18,043 nt of DNA from Nitrososphaerales archaeon. Its GTDB lineage: Archaea; Thermoproteota; Nitrososphaeria; Nitrososphaerales; CADDZS01. The position numbers and the translations under genes are program-made. Shown here one piece after another: positions 8,236 through 14,304 of the stretch. The stretch covers positions 1 to 18,043 of the forward strand of contig JASHXQ010000060.1 in assembly GCA_030043455.1 (NCBI GenBank), read 5' to 3'. Below the pieces are notes generated by a model. The model searched no databases. It saw only the letters and a list, made by a program, of their open reading frames with translations, and had not been told where the DNA came from. The number at the start of each line of letters is the position of its first letter. Positions within the stretch are counted from its first letter, which is position 1.

Positions 8236-8499
8236 ATGCCTCGTTTCGGGCTACATTTTTTGCCAAGCAAAGCAGATGCAGACTTGACCACAGTTCACCT
8301 GCCTAAAGAACTCGCTGAGAGAATTCGACGGCGACTGAAAGACAGCGATTTTAAAAATATGGACGATTATGTTGCGTACGTCCTTGGTCAAATTTTAGAC
8401 GAAATCGAAGGTACGAAAGCTCCCAAGACCGAAGAGGTCTTCACCGAGAAGGAACAGGGAGACGTCGAAGAGCATCTTCGCTCTCTCGGATATATGTAG
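8236..8499 (+). CDS. Small ribbon-helix-helix (CopG-like) protein, paralogue 1
   Basis: Probable DNA-binding regulator of 87 residues. The pattern fits an RHH fold: a short strand TTVHLP (18-23), helix A (about 24-36, KELAERIRRRL), a turn, and helix B (about 42-56, MDDYVAYVLGQILDEI). RHH proteins usually dimerise and place the strand in the major groove. A C-terminal extension (about 66-87, VFTEKE ... LRSLGYM) resembles the short tail I know from the ends of many alkaline-phosphatase-superfamily proteins and from small RHH proteins near them. The gene at 11643 encodes a paralogue with the same architecture. The start is ATG 8236. The gene converges with the TauE permease, with 47 bases between the stops. 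The target is unknown; autoregulation and control of the nearby phosphodiesterase are inference. Confidence 0.75.
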   Translation: MPRFGLHFLPSKADADLTTVHLPKELAERIRRRLKDSDFKNMDDYVAYVLGQILDEIEGTKAPKTEEVFTEKEQGDVEEHLRSLGYM

Positions 8500-8546
8500 C
8501 AGTTCTTTTCGAGTTTCCCGGTTTTGATTAGCGGGATACTAGAATC

Positions 8547-9440
8547 TCAGATGAGGAATTTCAGCAGAAATTCGTAGCTGATGAACAGCAGGATCACTAC
8601 CTGTGCCATTTTTATCAGAATGTCTTTGGACGCGAGGCCTGTCCCCAGTACCATTCGAGCTCCGACTACACTGCCAATGGCCCCACCTATCATGAGGATC
8701 AGAAAGTAAAAGACATCGATCTGCGGCGGCTTTGCGGTAATATATCCCAAAGAGCCTCCGACATACCTGAAGAACGAAGCAAAGAGACTCGTACCCAGTA
8801 CCATTTTCGTATCCAGTTTGAAAAGCAAAAGGAACAATACAACACTGAGGCTCGCGAGACCCACTCCAAAGAGTCCAGTTGCGATCCCGATCAGAACTCC
8901 TTTTGCGATTTGTACTCCAAGGGCGAGTGGGCTAGTCCCGTAAAACCGGGAAATCTGCGGTTGCATCTGTACCTGATTGATCGGCATCTGGACATTCGAT
9001 ACAGGAGTGATCTTTGATCCTGGGGATCCATTTCCGCTTGAGAGTTTTTTCTTCTTTTGCCAATCATTTATGAAAAGATAGGACGTGAAAAATGCTAGCC
9101 CCAGAGTAAAGGCTCCGAAAACATGTTCGAGTGGACCAGATTGAACCGTGGTCGCCCATCTCGCGGCGAGAAATGCACCAGCCACTCCGGACAAGCCTAC
9201 CACCACCCCAAGCTGGAGATCGACCTGTTTTCGTTTGAGGAAGGTCAATACGCCCACTAGGACAAAAACAGCGGATGCGGCAAGGACAGTCCCCGTCGCA
9301 CTTTGATATTGAATGCCCGCATAATTTACGAGAAAATAAATCGTCAAGACTCCTGCTCCGCCGCTGGTTACATTTGATAGACCGCCGGTTAATACCCCCA
9401 GAACGAAGATCACGAGAACAACTAAGAGGTACGGAATCAT
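8547..9440 (-). CDS. TauE/SafE-family sulfite/anion permease
   Basis: Polytopic permease of the TauE/SafE family, whose members move sulfite, sulfoacetate and related organic anions across the membrane; the substrate here is unknown. The 297 residues hold about eight hydrophobic segments in two halves. Each half starts with a small-residue motif typical of the family: GVLTGGLSNVTSGGAGVL near residues 15-32, and IGIATGLFGVGLASL in the second half. The connecting loop (about 127-168) is unusually long and rich in Gln, Met, Pro and Asn. The start is ATG at 9438-9440, with a minus-strand TATA-like element about 29 bases upstream, suggesting a leaderless transcript. It lies between an RHH gene (convergent) and the phosphodiesterase (divergent). 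Confidence 0.87.
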   Translation of the reverse strand: MIPYLLVVLVIFVLGVLTGGLSNVTSGGAGVLTIYFLVNYAGIQYQSATGTVLAASAVFVLVGVLTFLKRKQVDLQLGVVVGLSGVAGAFLAARWATTVQSGPLEHVFGAFTLGLAFFTSYLFINDWQKKKKLSSGNGSPGSKITPVSNVQMPINQVQMQPQISRFYGTSPLALGVQIAKGVLIGIATGLFGVGLASLSVVLFLLLFKLDTKMVLGTSLFASFFRYVGGSLGYITAKPPQIDVFYFLILMIGGAIGSVVGARMVLGTGLASKDILIKMAQVVILLFISYEFLLKFLI

Positions 9441-9463
9441 GAAATTTACTAACTTACTCCGCT

Positions 9464-9475
9464 AGAAAATTATTG
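9464..9475 (-). promoter_or_regulatory. Candidate TATA box for the TauE permease
   Basis: On the minus strand this reads CAATAATTTTCT, centred about 29 bases before the ATG. That is the spacing expected for a leaderless archaeal transcript. Confidence 0.45.
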
Positions 9476-9708
9476 AAAAAACAGAGGGTCTGGGAACGAC
9501 GTTACCTCTGAATTAGTTATATGAATTTGGTTCGCTTTCGCAACCTGTTGTCTCATGATCGAAAATCGAGATCTTCCTGAAAGTCTAAGATCACCGGGAA
9601 TCTTGTTACTGAACTCTTTGCACTTTCGTGAGATGACAATAATCCTCAACCATTCGAAAATTGCTAACGCCCTAAAGATCTTGTTCCGTATGTACGCATG
9701 ATAGCAGT

Positions 9709-9725
9709 GTATCGACAATCGATAC
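9709..9725. promoter_or_regulatory. Perfect inverted repeat, candidate operator of the phosphodiesterase gene
   Basis: GTATCGA-CAA-TCGATAC is a perfect seven-base inverted repeat with a three-base spacer. It touches the A-rich TATA candidate at 9725-9734, so a bound protein would cover the position of the TFB recognition element. The size and symmetry suit a dimeric RHH regulator, and two RHH genes flank this locus. Binding itself is not shown. Confidence 0.5.
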
Positions 9726-9734
9726 TAAAAATTT
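9725..9734 (+). promoter_or_regulatory. Candidate TATA box of the phosphodiesterase gene
   Basis: CTAAAAATTT lies about 60 bases before ATG 9789, which would give a leader of roughly 35 bases. No better TATA match occurs at the leaderless distance; TTTACAAT at 9773-9780 is too close to the start. Confidence 0.4.
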
Positions 9735-9788
9735 CGAAAATCCCAGCAAGGTTTTTCTACGCAAAACGAAGGTTTACAATCTGTAGCC

Positions 9789-11459
9789 ATGATAAGTACC
9801 AGTGATTCTAGTAAAAAAGTCGTCGTGCTGGGACTTGACGGCGCGACTTTTGATATTATTCGGCCGATGATTGCTGAAGGCCGACTGAAAAATTTTGCAC
9901 GGATGATGGACAGGGGTAGCTCGGGCAACTTGATTTCTACCATCCTTCCACTCTCGTCAGTTGCCTGGTCCTCCTTCGCAAGTGGTCGTAATCCAGCAAA
10001 ACATGGGATGTATGATTTCTCGAAAAGAGTGGAAGGATCCTACACTTACGCTCCAGTAACGTCGCTAGATCGCGGAGCAAAGGCGATCTGGGAGTACGCT
10101 TCTGATGCGGGAAAGCGATGTCTGATCGTCAATGTTCCTCTCACCTACCCACCGGAGAAAGTAAATGGTGTAATGATTTCCGGGTTTCCGTATCCGGAAT
10201 CGAGACGGGATTTTGCGTGGCCCAGAGAGACGATAGAAGAGATCAAGGAACAATTAGGCATCACTTCTATACTCAAGCCCAATCCCCAATTTCTCAAGGA
10301 GGGGGATGAGCGAAAGATCGCTGCTGAGGTAAACGAGATCACAAAGAACCAGACTGAGATTCTGAAATACTATCTCCGAAAGAGCGATGAACACTGGAAT
10401 CTAGTAATTTCCGTCTTCGATGCTACAGATGTTGTGAGTCACTTTTTCTGGCATCACATCGATCCAAACCATCCAAAATACAATGCGGAAAAGGCAAAAC
10501 TATACGGTCCGCTTTTGTACGATGTCTACGAGCAACTAGATCTCGCAGTTGGAGATCTTCTCAAAGTACTCGATCAGAAGGACAATGTCTTTGTAATTTC
10601 CGATCATGGCTTTGGTCCGGTCTACTACGCGGTCTACATGAACAACTGGTTAATCGACAATAACTACCTCAAGCTAAAACGTAGCAGTGGGACGAGATTC
10701 CGCAAGACCCTTTTCGATATGGGCATTACAAGTGAATTTCTTTTCAATACGGTAAAGAAGCTGCATATCGTCGACACAAAGACCAACACCTACAACAAGA
10801 ATTCCAAGAAAGTTTCCTTTGCCAAGAAAATGACTCTTTCCACAGATGACATTGATTGGGACGAAACCCTAGCATACGCCTCGGGGAACTACGGACCGAT
10901 CTATGCGAATCTGAAGGGAAGGGAGCCTAACGGAAAGGTGGAGCGGGGCAACGAATACGAAAGCCTGATCGCAGAGCTGGTTGGGAAGTTGAAGCTCGTG
11001 CGCGATCCGAAGACGGGTCGACCCCTTTTCGATTTGATCTACACTAAGGACCGCATCTACTCGGGACAGTTCTACGATTCAGCTCCGGACATTCTCTACT
11101 TCGACAGCACCTGGCTAAACTATCCACTCAGAGTCTTTGAATTTGGCAGTCGAAAGTTGATCGCTCCGAACCCCATCTACACGGGTGCCCACCGTATGGA
11201 AGGTGTTCTCATGGGAGCGGGCCCTGATATTGCGCACAAAGTGTACATGAACATGTATCTGATCGATCTTGCACCCACAATCCTCCACATGCTGGGACTT
11301 GGTGTCCCTACTGACATGGACGGAAAGGTGCTGACCGAGGTTTTCGATCCGAGCAGCGAATTCATGGCCCGGAAAACTCAATACTTTGACGAGAGTAGGG
11401 TCACGAGTATCCGAGAGATTACTCAGAAAGTGCTCCGATCGAGCAAGATGAGAATTTAG
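9789..11459 (+). CDS. Alkaline-phosphatase-superfamily phosphodiesterase / nucleotide pyrophosphatase
   Basis: Metal-dependent hydrolase of phosphate mono- or diesters, substrate unknown. The two-metal site can be read in full: D17 (GLDGATFD), nucleophile position S56 (in PLSSVAWSSFASG, followed by NPAKHG), D214 and H218 (DATDVVSHFFWH), D272-H273 (ISDHGFG), and H468 (GAHRMEG). In related nucleotide pyrophosphatases the nucleophile is usually Thr; here the aligned residue is Ser. The 556 residues are usual for the archaeal group. No signal peptide is evident, so the protein is probably cytosolic. It lacks the C-terminal LGYL-type tail of many relatives, a motif found instead in RHH protein 1. 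The start is ATG 9789. An inverted repeat abuts the candidate TATA box, which suggests repression. RHH protein 2 is encoded next, 183 bases downstream. Confidence 0.88.
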   Translation: MISTSDSSKKVVVLGLDGATFDIIRPMIAEGRLKNFARMMDRGSSGNLISTILPLSSVAWSSFASGRNPAKHGMYDFSKRVEGSYTYAPVTSLDRGAKAIWEYASDAGKRCLIVNVPLTYPPEKVNGVMISGFPYPESRRDFAWPRETIEEIKEQLGITSILKPNPQFLKEGDERKIAAEVNEITKNQTEILKYYLRKSDEHWNLVISVFDATDVVSHFFWHHIDPNHPKYNAEKAKLYGPLLYDVYEQLDLAVGDLLKVLDQKDNVFVISDHGFGPVYYAVYMNNWLIDNNYLKLKRSSGTRFRKTLFDMGITSEFLFNTVKKLHIVDTKTNTYNKNSKKVSFAKKMTLSTDDIDWDETLAYASGNYGPIYANLKGREPNGKVERGNEYESLIAELVGKLKLVRDPKTGRPLFDLIYTKDRIYSGQFYDSAPDILYFDSTWLNYPLRVFEFGSRKLIAPNPIYTGAHRMEGVLMGAGPDIAHKVYMNMYLIDLAPTILHMLGLGVPTDMDGKVLTEVFDPSSEFMARKTQYFDESRVTSIREITQKVLRSSKMRI

Positions 11460-11481
11460 GGCAGCAGTTCTCGATCGGACG

Positions 11482-11486
11482 TTTTT
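11482..11486 (+). terminator. T-run, candidate terminator after the phosphodiesterase gene
   Basis: TTTTT lies 23 bases after the stop. Another T run (11526-11530) precedes the hairpin at 11531-11552. Archaeal termination often relies on such T runs; the assignment is tentative. Confidence 0.3.
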
Positions 11487-11530
11487 CTCTCCTCGAAGAA
11501 ACGCCACACATAGAGAATTCTAGACTTTTT

Positions 11531-11552
11531 GGAGGAGGGTTGATTATCCTCC
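11531..11552. repeat. Inverted repeat GGAGGA/TCCTCC upstream of RHH gene 2
   Basis: GGAGGA at 11531-11536 pairs with TCCTCC at 11547-11552 across a ten-base loop, just after TAGACTTTTT. A similar arrangement occurs after RHH gene 2 (11911-11927), also preceded by TAGACTTTT. It could be a terminator hairpin of the phosphodiesterase transcript. Confidence 0.4.
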
Positions 11553-11555
11553 CAA

Positions 11556-11569
11556 ATTTTCCGGAAAAT
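11556..11569. promoter_or_regulatory. Perfect 14-base palindrome, candidate operator for RHH gene 2
   Basis: ATTTTCCGGAAAAT is fully symmetric. Its centre is 20 bases from that of the palindrome at 11578-11587, about two helical turns, so two dimers could bind the same face of the DNA. It lies about 40 bases before the TATA candidate of RHH gene 2. Confidence 0.4.
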
Positions 11570-11577
11570 AGATTCGG

Positions 11578-11587
11578 GGTACGTACC
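11578..11587. promoter_or_regulatory. Perfect 10-base palindrome, candidate operator for RHH gene 2
   Basis: GGTACGTACC is fully symmetric and ends about 15 bases before the TATA candidate at 11602-11608. It differs in sequence from the 14-base palindrome beside it, so the two may serve different proteins. Confidence 0.4.
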
Positions 11588-11601
11588 GGATGTTCTGAGC
11601 G

Positions 11602-11608
11602 CTTAAAT
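11602..11608 (+). promoter_or_regulatory. Candidate TATA box for RHH gene 2
   Basis: CTTAAAT is centred about 38 bases before the TTG start, which would give a leader of about 12 bases. The same CTTAAAT core occurs in the promoter of the VOC gene. Confidence 0.45.
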
Positions 11609-11642
11609 CGAGTTTTGACATCCAGTTCACTCGCGTGAAACT

Positions 11643-11891
11643 TTGTCCTCGCAAACTGTCGTCGAAAACCTGCAAGAGGTGAAAATCCCAAATGCGCTCG
11701 CTGGAAGGATTCGAAAAATTGCTCCCTATGGTCAGTCCGATTCAATCGATTCTTACGTCACGACCCTGCTCGACGAATTTGTGACACAGCTGGAGAACCC
11801 TGCTCCGGCGAGAAGAAGATACAATCCCTTCAGTGACAAAGAACTGAACCAGATCCGGGAAGAAATCAGAGACTATTCTCTCTATCCGTAG
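11643..11891 (+). CDS. Small ribbon-helix-helix (CopG-like) protein, paralogue 2
   Basis: Probable DNA-binding regulator of 82 residues with the architecture of the protein encoded at 8236: strand QEVKIP (11-16), helix A (about 17-27, NALAGRIRKIA), a turn, helix B (about 34-51, SIDSYVTTLLDEFVTQL), a Pro/Arg linker, and a tail (about 62-82, NPFSDKELNQIREEIRDYSLYP). The tail aligns with the FTEKE ... LRSLGYM tail of paralogue 1, though the final motif is changed from LGYM to SLYP. The start is TTG 11643; no ATG or GTG suits the frame. It follows the phosphodiesterase on the same strand but has its own TATA candidate and two palindromes, and a strong hairpin follows its stop. A regulatory role is inferred from fold and context. 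Confidence 0.7.
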   Translation: MSSQTVVENLQEVKIPNALAGRIRKIAPYGQSDSIDSYVTTLLDEFVTQLENPAPARRRYNPFSDKELNQIREEIRDYSLYP

Positions 11892-11910
11892 ACTTTTCTA
11901 GATTCTCTTA

Positions 11911-11927
11911 GGAGGAAACTTTCCTCC
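11911..11927 (+). terminator. Strong hairpin after RHH gene 2, candidate terminator
   Basis: GGAGGAAA-C-TTTCCTCC is a perfect eight-base inverted repeat with one central base, starting 20 bases after the stop. As RNA it could form a seven-pair stem. It echoes the GGAGGA/TCCTCC repeat on the other side of the gene. Only a short A run follows, so it is not a classic T-tailed terminator. Confidence 0.45.
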
Positions 11928-12130
11928 AAAGCCAACCCGCTATTTTCTCAGCTTTCCATTTTATCCAATCGCATCGAAGATTGACGCGCGGTCTAGCTGA
12001 CATCTTATTTTCGATTTTCTTGGCAACACCTTTGGGATTCATGACATAGATTATCGCTCCGTAACGCAATAAACGGCATCTCTCGAATAATCGGATCCAC
12101 GCTAGGCTAGAATCGAGCGTCCATCCAGAC

Positions 12131-12505
12131 TTGAGTTCAGATTCCGAAATGAAACCCAGAGCTCGCTCTGTAGTGACGACTATGGATGAGATGGATCTGA
12201 TCGAATGCATCGACGAGGGCTTAGGTGTACTGGGCAGGGACGATCAACGGAAGATCTACTGGCGGATGCTTCTCATAGGGAAGATGAGAGAAAACGGGAC
12301 GAGTGACAAGGGAATCCTCAGAGATCCAGAGGGGTTCTTGAAATCCATAGAGGATACTTTCGGAATAGGAGCTTGGGCCATTGAGCGAGCCATCACTCAG
12401 GAGATCAAGAAAAAGTTCGAGCTCGACCCTACTGGCTCCGGGAGTTTGGTGTCTGCGATCAAGACGGCGATGCATAAAATCTCAGAGCTCCAGGACGACG
12501 ATTAG
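12131..12505 (+). CDS. Stand-alone NitrOD5-like domain protein
   Basis: Small, soluble, acidic protein whose residues 19-119 resemble NitrOD5, an output domain known from Nitrososphaera and related Thaumarchaeota. It shows the pattern of a first helix IDEGLGVLG, then DQRKIYW, a DPEGFLKSIEDTFGIGAWAIERAI core, and a last helix with IKKKFEL. Function is unknown; in multidomain proteins the domain is thought to be an output or effector module. The call rests on recalled family patterns, not a search. The start is TTG 12131, or ATG 12149 six codons later; both leave the domain whole. A weak TATA-like GAATAATC lies at 12085-12092. It lies 239 bases after RHH gene 2 with no evidence of a shared transcript. 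Confidence 0.6.
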   Translation: MSSDSEMKPRARSVVTTMDEMDLIECIDEGLGVLGRDDQRKIYWRMLLIGKMRENGTSDKGILRDPEGFLKSIEDTFGIGAWAIERAITQEIKKKFELDPTGSGSLVSAIKTAMHKISELQDDD

Positions 12506-13028
12506 CTTCAGCTGATCTACAATCCGCATTCTAAGATCTCGAACTAGATCGATGTGAGTTACTGTATTGAAAATCAAGATAGAATTTTCCTGGATCACAG
12601 TCAACGTGCAGAGTTTCCGCCCCGATTGTTGGCCAAAAGTTCTTGTTCGACGATTGCAGAAGCAAACTGCCGACAAGATTTGAAGGTTAAATATTCGTTT
12701 GAAAGTGAGGCTGGGAATAGGATTTGGCAACAATTAAAGAACGGATCCAGCGCGTACGAGTTAGGCAGAAAAAGCCCCGGAAAATATACAACGGCTTTGA
12801 TCCGGAATTTTATGGATTTTATCAAAACTGAGACCTCCTTCGTTTATCGAAGCCCGACACGTGGTAGCTGATTCTTTTCAGGAATCCTGGGCTCGAAGTC
12901 CCGTGAGGATTTCGGGTACGATATCAAGATTCCAAGAGAGGGAAAAATCGCAACGAATATAGATTCAAAGTCATAATTGCTGTCGGGACGCCTGAACTGG
13001 AAGCGAAAGGGGACAGCGACTTCATACT
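12506..13028. other. 523-base region without a clear gene, partly structured
   Basis: One plus-strand frame, 12554-12871 (GTG start, 105 codons), is open. Its second half (WQQLKNGSSAYELGRKSPG onward) reads plausibly like a helical protein, while the first half does not, so it may be a decayed gene. Its end runs into a cluster of small hairpins at 12838-12916. A TATA-like GAATATAG at about 12957-12964 could serve the downstream regulator. No tRNA is confirmed. Confidence 0.4.
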
Positions 13029-13487
13029 TTGTCGAAGGATCGGAGTACGGATGCCGAGAAGAAAATCATCGCAGAGTCTCAGCTGAAAGGAAACACTCTT
13101 CGCACGTACATTTACGTGGTTACGCACAAAAAAAGTGGAGTCAGGGAAGTACAGCGGGAGCTCCATCTCTCGAGTTCATCTCTTGCACAGTACCACCTCA
13201 GCAAGCTGGTCGACTTGCAACTTCTGACCGAGAAAGGCGGCGAGTACTACGTCGCGGATCAAATACGGGTCGATGTCCTCAAGGATTTCTTGAAATTTGG
13301 GACCCTAATTGTTCCCAGGTTCATTTTCTACGCCGTTTTCTTCACAATTATCGCGGGCTTTTTCGGGGTGATTGTAATAGAGAGGCCCTTTAGCGAACTG
13401 GACATTTTCTTTGTATTGATGCTTGTCGTGGCCAGTGCCCTTTTCTGGTATGAGGCTTTGCGGGCATGGCTCAGGGGCCCAGTCTAA
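13029..13487 (+). CDS. Membrane-anchored winged-helix transcription regulator
   Basis: Predicted DNA-binding protein tied to the membrane. Residues 22-78 form a winged helix: helices around TLRTYIYVVTH, GVREVQRELHLS and the recognition helix SSSLAQYHLSKLVDLQLL, then a wing GGEYYV. Two hydrophobic segments follow, about 93-117 and 125-147, leaving almost no C-terminal tail. Proteins of this layout are common in Thaumarchaeota and related archaea and are thought to regulate genes from the membrane; the signal is unknown. The start is TTG 13029; a TATA-like stretch about 70 bases upstream would give a leader of some 40 bases. The stop is 24 bases before the next gene on the same strand, an anchored extracytoplasmic protein, so the two probably form an operon. 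Confidence 0.8.
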   Translation: MSKDRSTDAEKKIIAESQLKGNTLRTYIYVVTHKKSGVREVQRELHLSSSSLAQYHLSKLVDLQLLTEKGGEYYVADQIRVDVLKDFLKFGTLIVPRFIFYAVFFTIIAGFFGVIVIERPFSELDIFFVLMLVVASALFWYEALRAWLRGPV

Positions 13488-13511
13488 TCTTTTTCCAGAC
13501 TCCACGATGCG

Positions 13512-14216
13512 ATGTCCAACAAAACAAGACTCGCCTTAGTCTCAATAGCTATCTTACTCCTTTTTGGGAGTCTTACAACTCTCATCGTTTTTCCCTCTTT
13601 ATCTCAGATCGCCCCTCTGCCCTTCAAACCGGTGATATTGTATTATGATTACGAGAACTTGCCCTTTAATGAGTCACAGTTTCCCGCCATTGTGGAGAAG
13701 ACGTTAGATTATCATTTCAACACGCTGATGGTCTTGGTTTATTTCAACCATCAGGAGATCTTCAATAGGTCGACGTTAGAGTATTTCTACTTGTACGCAC
13801 GCTCTAAAAATCTCACTTTCGTCCCGAGTTTCTACATTGAATCTTTGAAGGATAATTTCAGTACCACTGGTTTTCCTTGGGTCAATGTGGACATGGAGAA
13901 GGTGGCTCCAAGTTTACAACGATTCGTGTATGCTAAAGTTTCTAGTCAGGGCACTGCTTTGGTTTCCATCACCTCGCCCTATGGTCAACCAGTAGAATTC
14001 GAGCCTTCTCTGGAAATTCTCGAAACTTATTCGAGCACACCGATATTCTGGTTTCAGCAGTTTAGCTACTGGCATCCCAACCACATTTGTTCGGTTGCAT
14101 CTTGGATGGTTCACACTCAGCTGGAGTATGATTCTGAATTCAACTATTGCCTAAAATATTCTCAGGGCGTCATGGTCTTTGATTACTACAACCTGCTGAA
14201 ATACAATCTCAACTAA
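13512..14216 (+). CDS. Anchored extracytoplasmic protein of unknown function
   Basis: I do not recognise a family. A single hydrophobic segment at residues 7-28 is a signal peptide or membrane anchor. The rest is soluble and carries four N-x-S/T sequons (N53, N85, N100, N115), consistent with glycosylation outside the cell. Alternating strand and helix patterns (VILYYDYEN, FNTLMVLVYF, LTFVPSFYIES, PIFWFQQFSYW, GVMVFDYYN) recall a TIM-barrel glycosidase-like fold, but no catalytic pair can be assigned. Aromatic content is high. Two Cys (192 and 213 region) could pair. The start is ATG 13512, 24 bases after the membrane-bound regulator. That pairing suggests the regulator may respond to, or control, this surface protein; this is inference. 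Confidence 0.65.
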   Translation: MSNKTRLALVSIAILLLFGSLTTLIVFPSLSQIAPLPFKPVILYYDYENLPFNESQFPAIVEKTLDYHFNTLMVLVYFNHQEIFNRSTLEYFYLYARSKNLTFVPSFYIESLKDNFSTTGFPWVNVDMEKVAPSLQRFVYAKVSSQGTALVSITSPYGQPVEFEPSLEILETYSSTPIFWFQQFSYWHPNHICSVASWMVHTQLEYDSEFNYCLKYSQGVMVFDYYNLLKYNLN

Positions 14217-14242
14217 TAGCTCAATTAGATCGAAGTCAGGCC

Positions 14243-14256
14243 AAAATAATCTAATA
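14243..14256 (+). promoter_or_regulatory. Candidate promoter of the MFS gene
   Basis: AAAATAATCTAATA is strongly A/T-rich and lies about 50-60 bases before TTG 14305. An eight-base palindrome CCCCGGGG (14271-14278) falls near the expected transcription start. Confidence 0.45.
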
Positions 14257-14304
14257 CGAGAAAAAGAAACCCCCGGGGCAGCAGGGAATCCGGTTGGATT
14301 AACT

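Larger units (their letters stand above)
9441..9788. other. Divergent control region between permease and phosphodiesterase
   Basis: This 348-base region carries the minus-strand promoter of the TauE gene and the plus-strand promoter and inverted repeat of the phosphodiesterase gene. A minus-strand frame of 82 codons (9470-9718) covers the permease promoter, has no recognisable motif, and is taken as spurious. Confidence 0.5.

Noticed and set aside
9470..9718. Minus-strand frame of 82 codons between the permease and phosphodiesterase
   Set aside because: Covers the permease promoter and has no recognisable fold or start context.
12870..12886. A five-pair stem with a seven-base loop reading TTTTCAG, like a tRNA-Glu anticodon arm
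   Set aside because: No matching acceptor stem, D arm or TTCRA T-loop can be placed at the right distances; the nearby CTCGAAG is not a proper T-loop.
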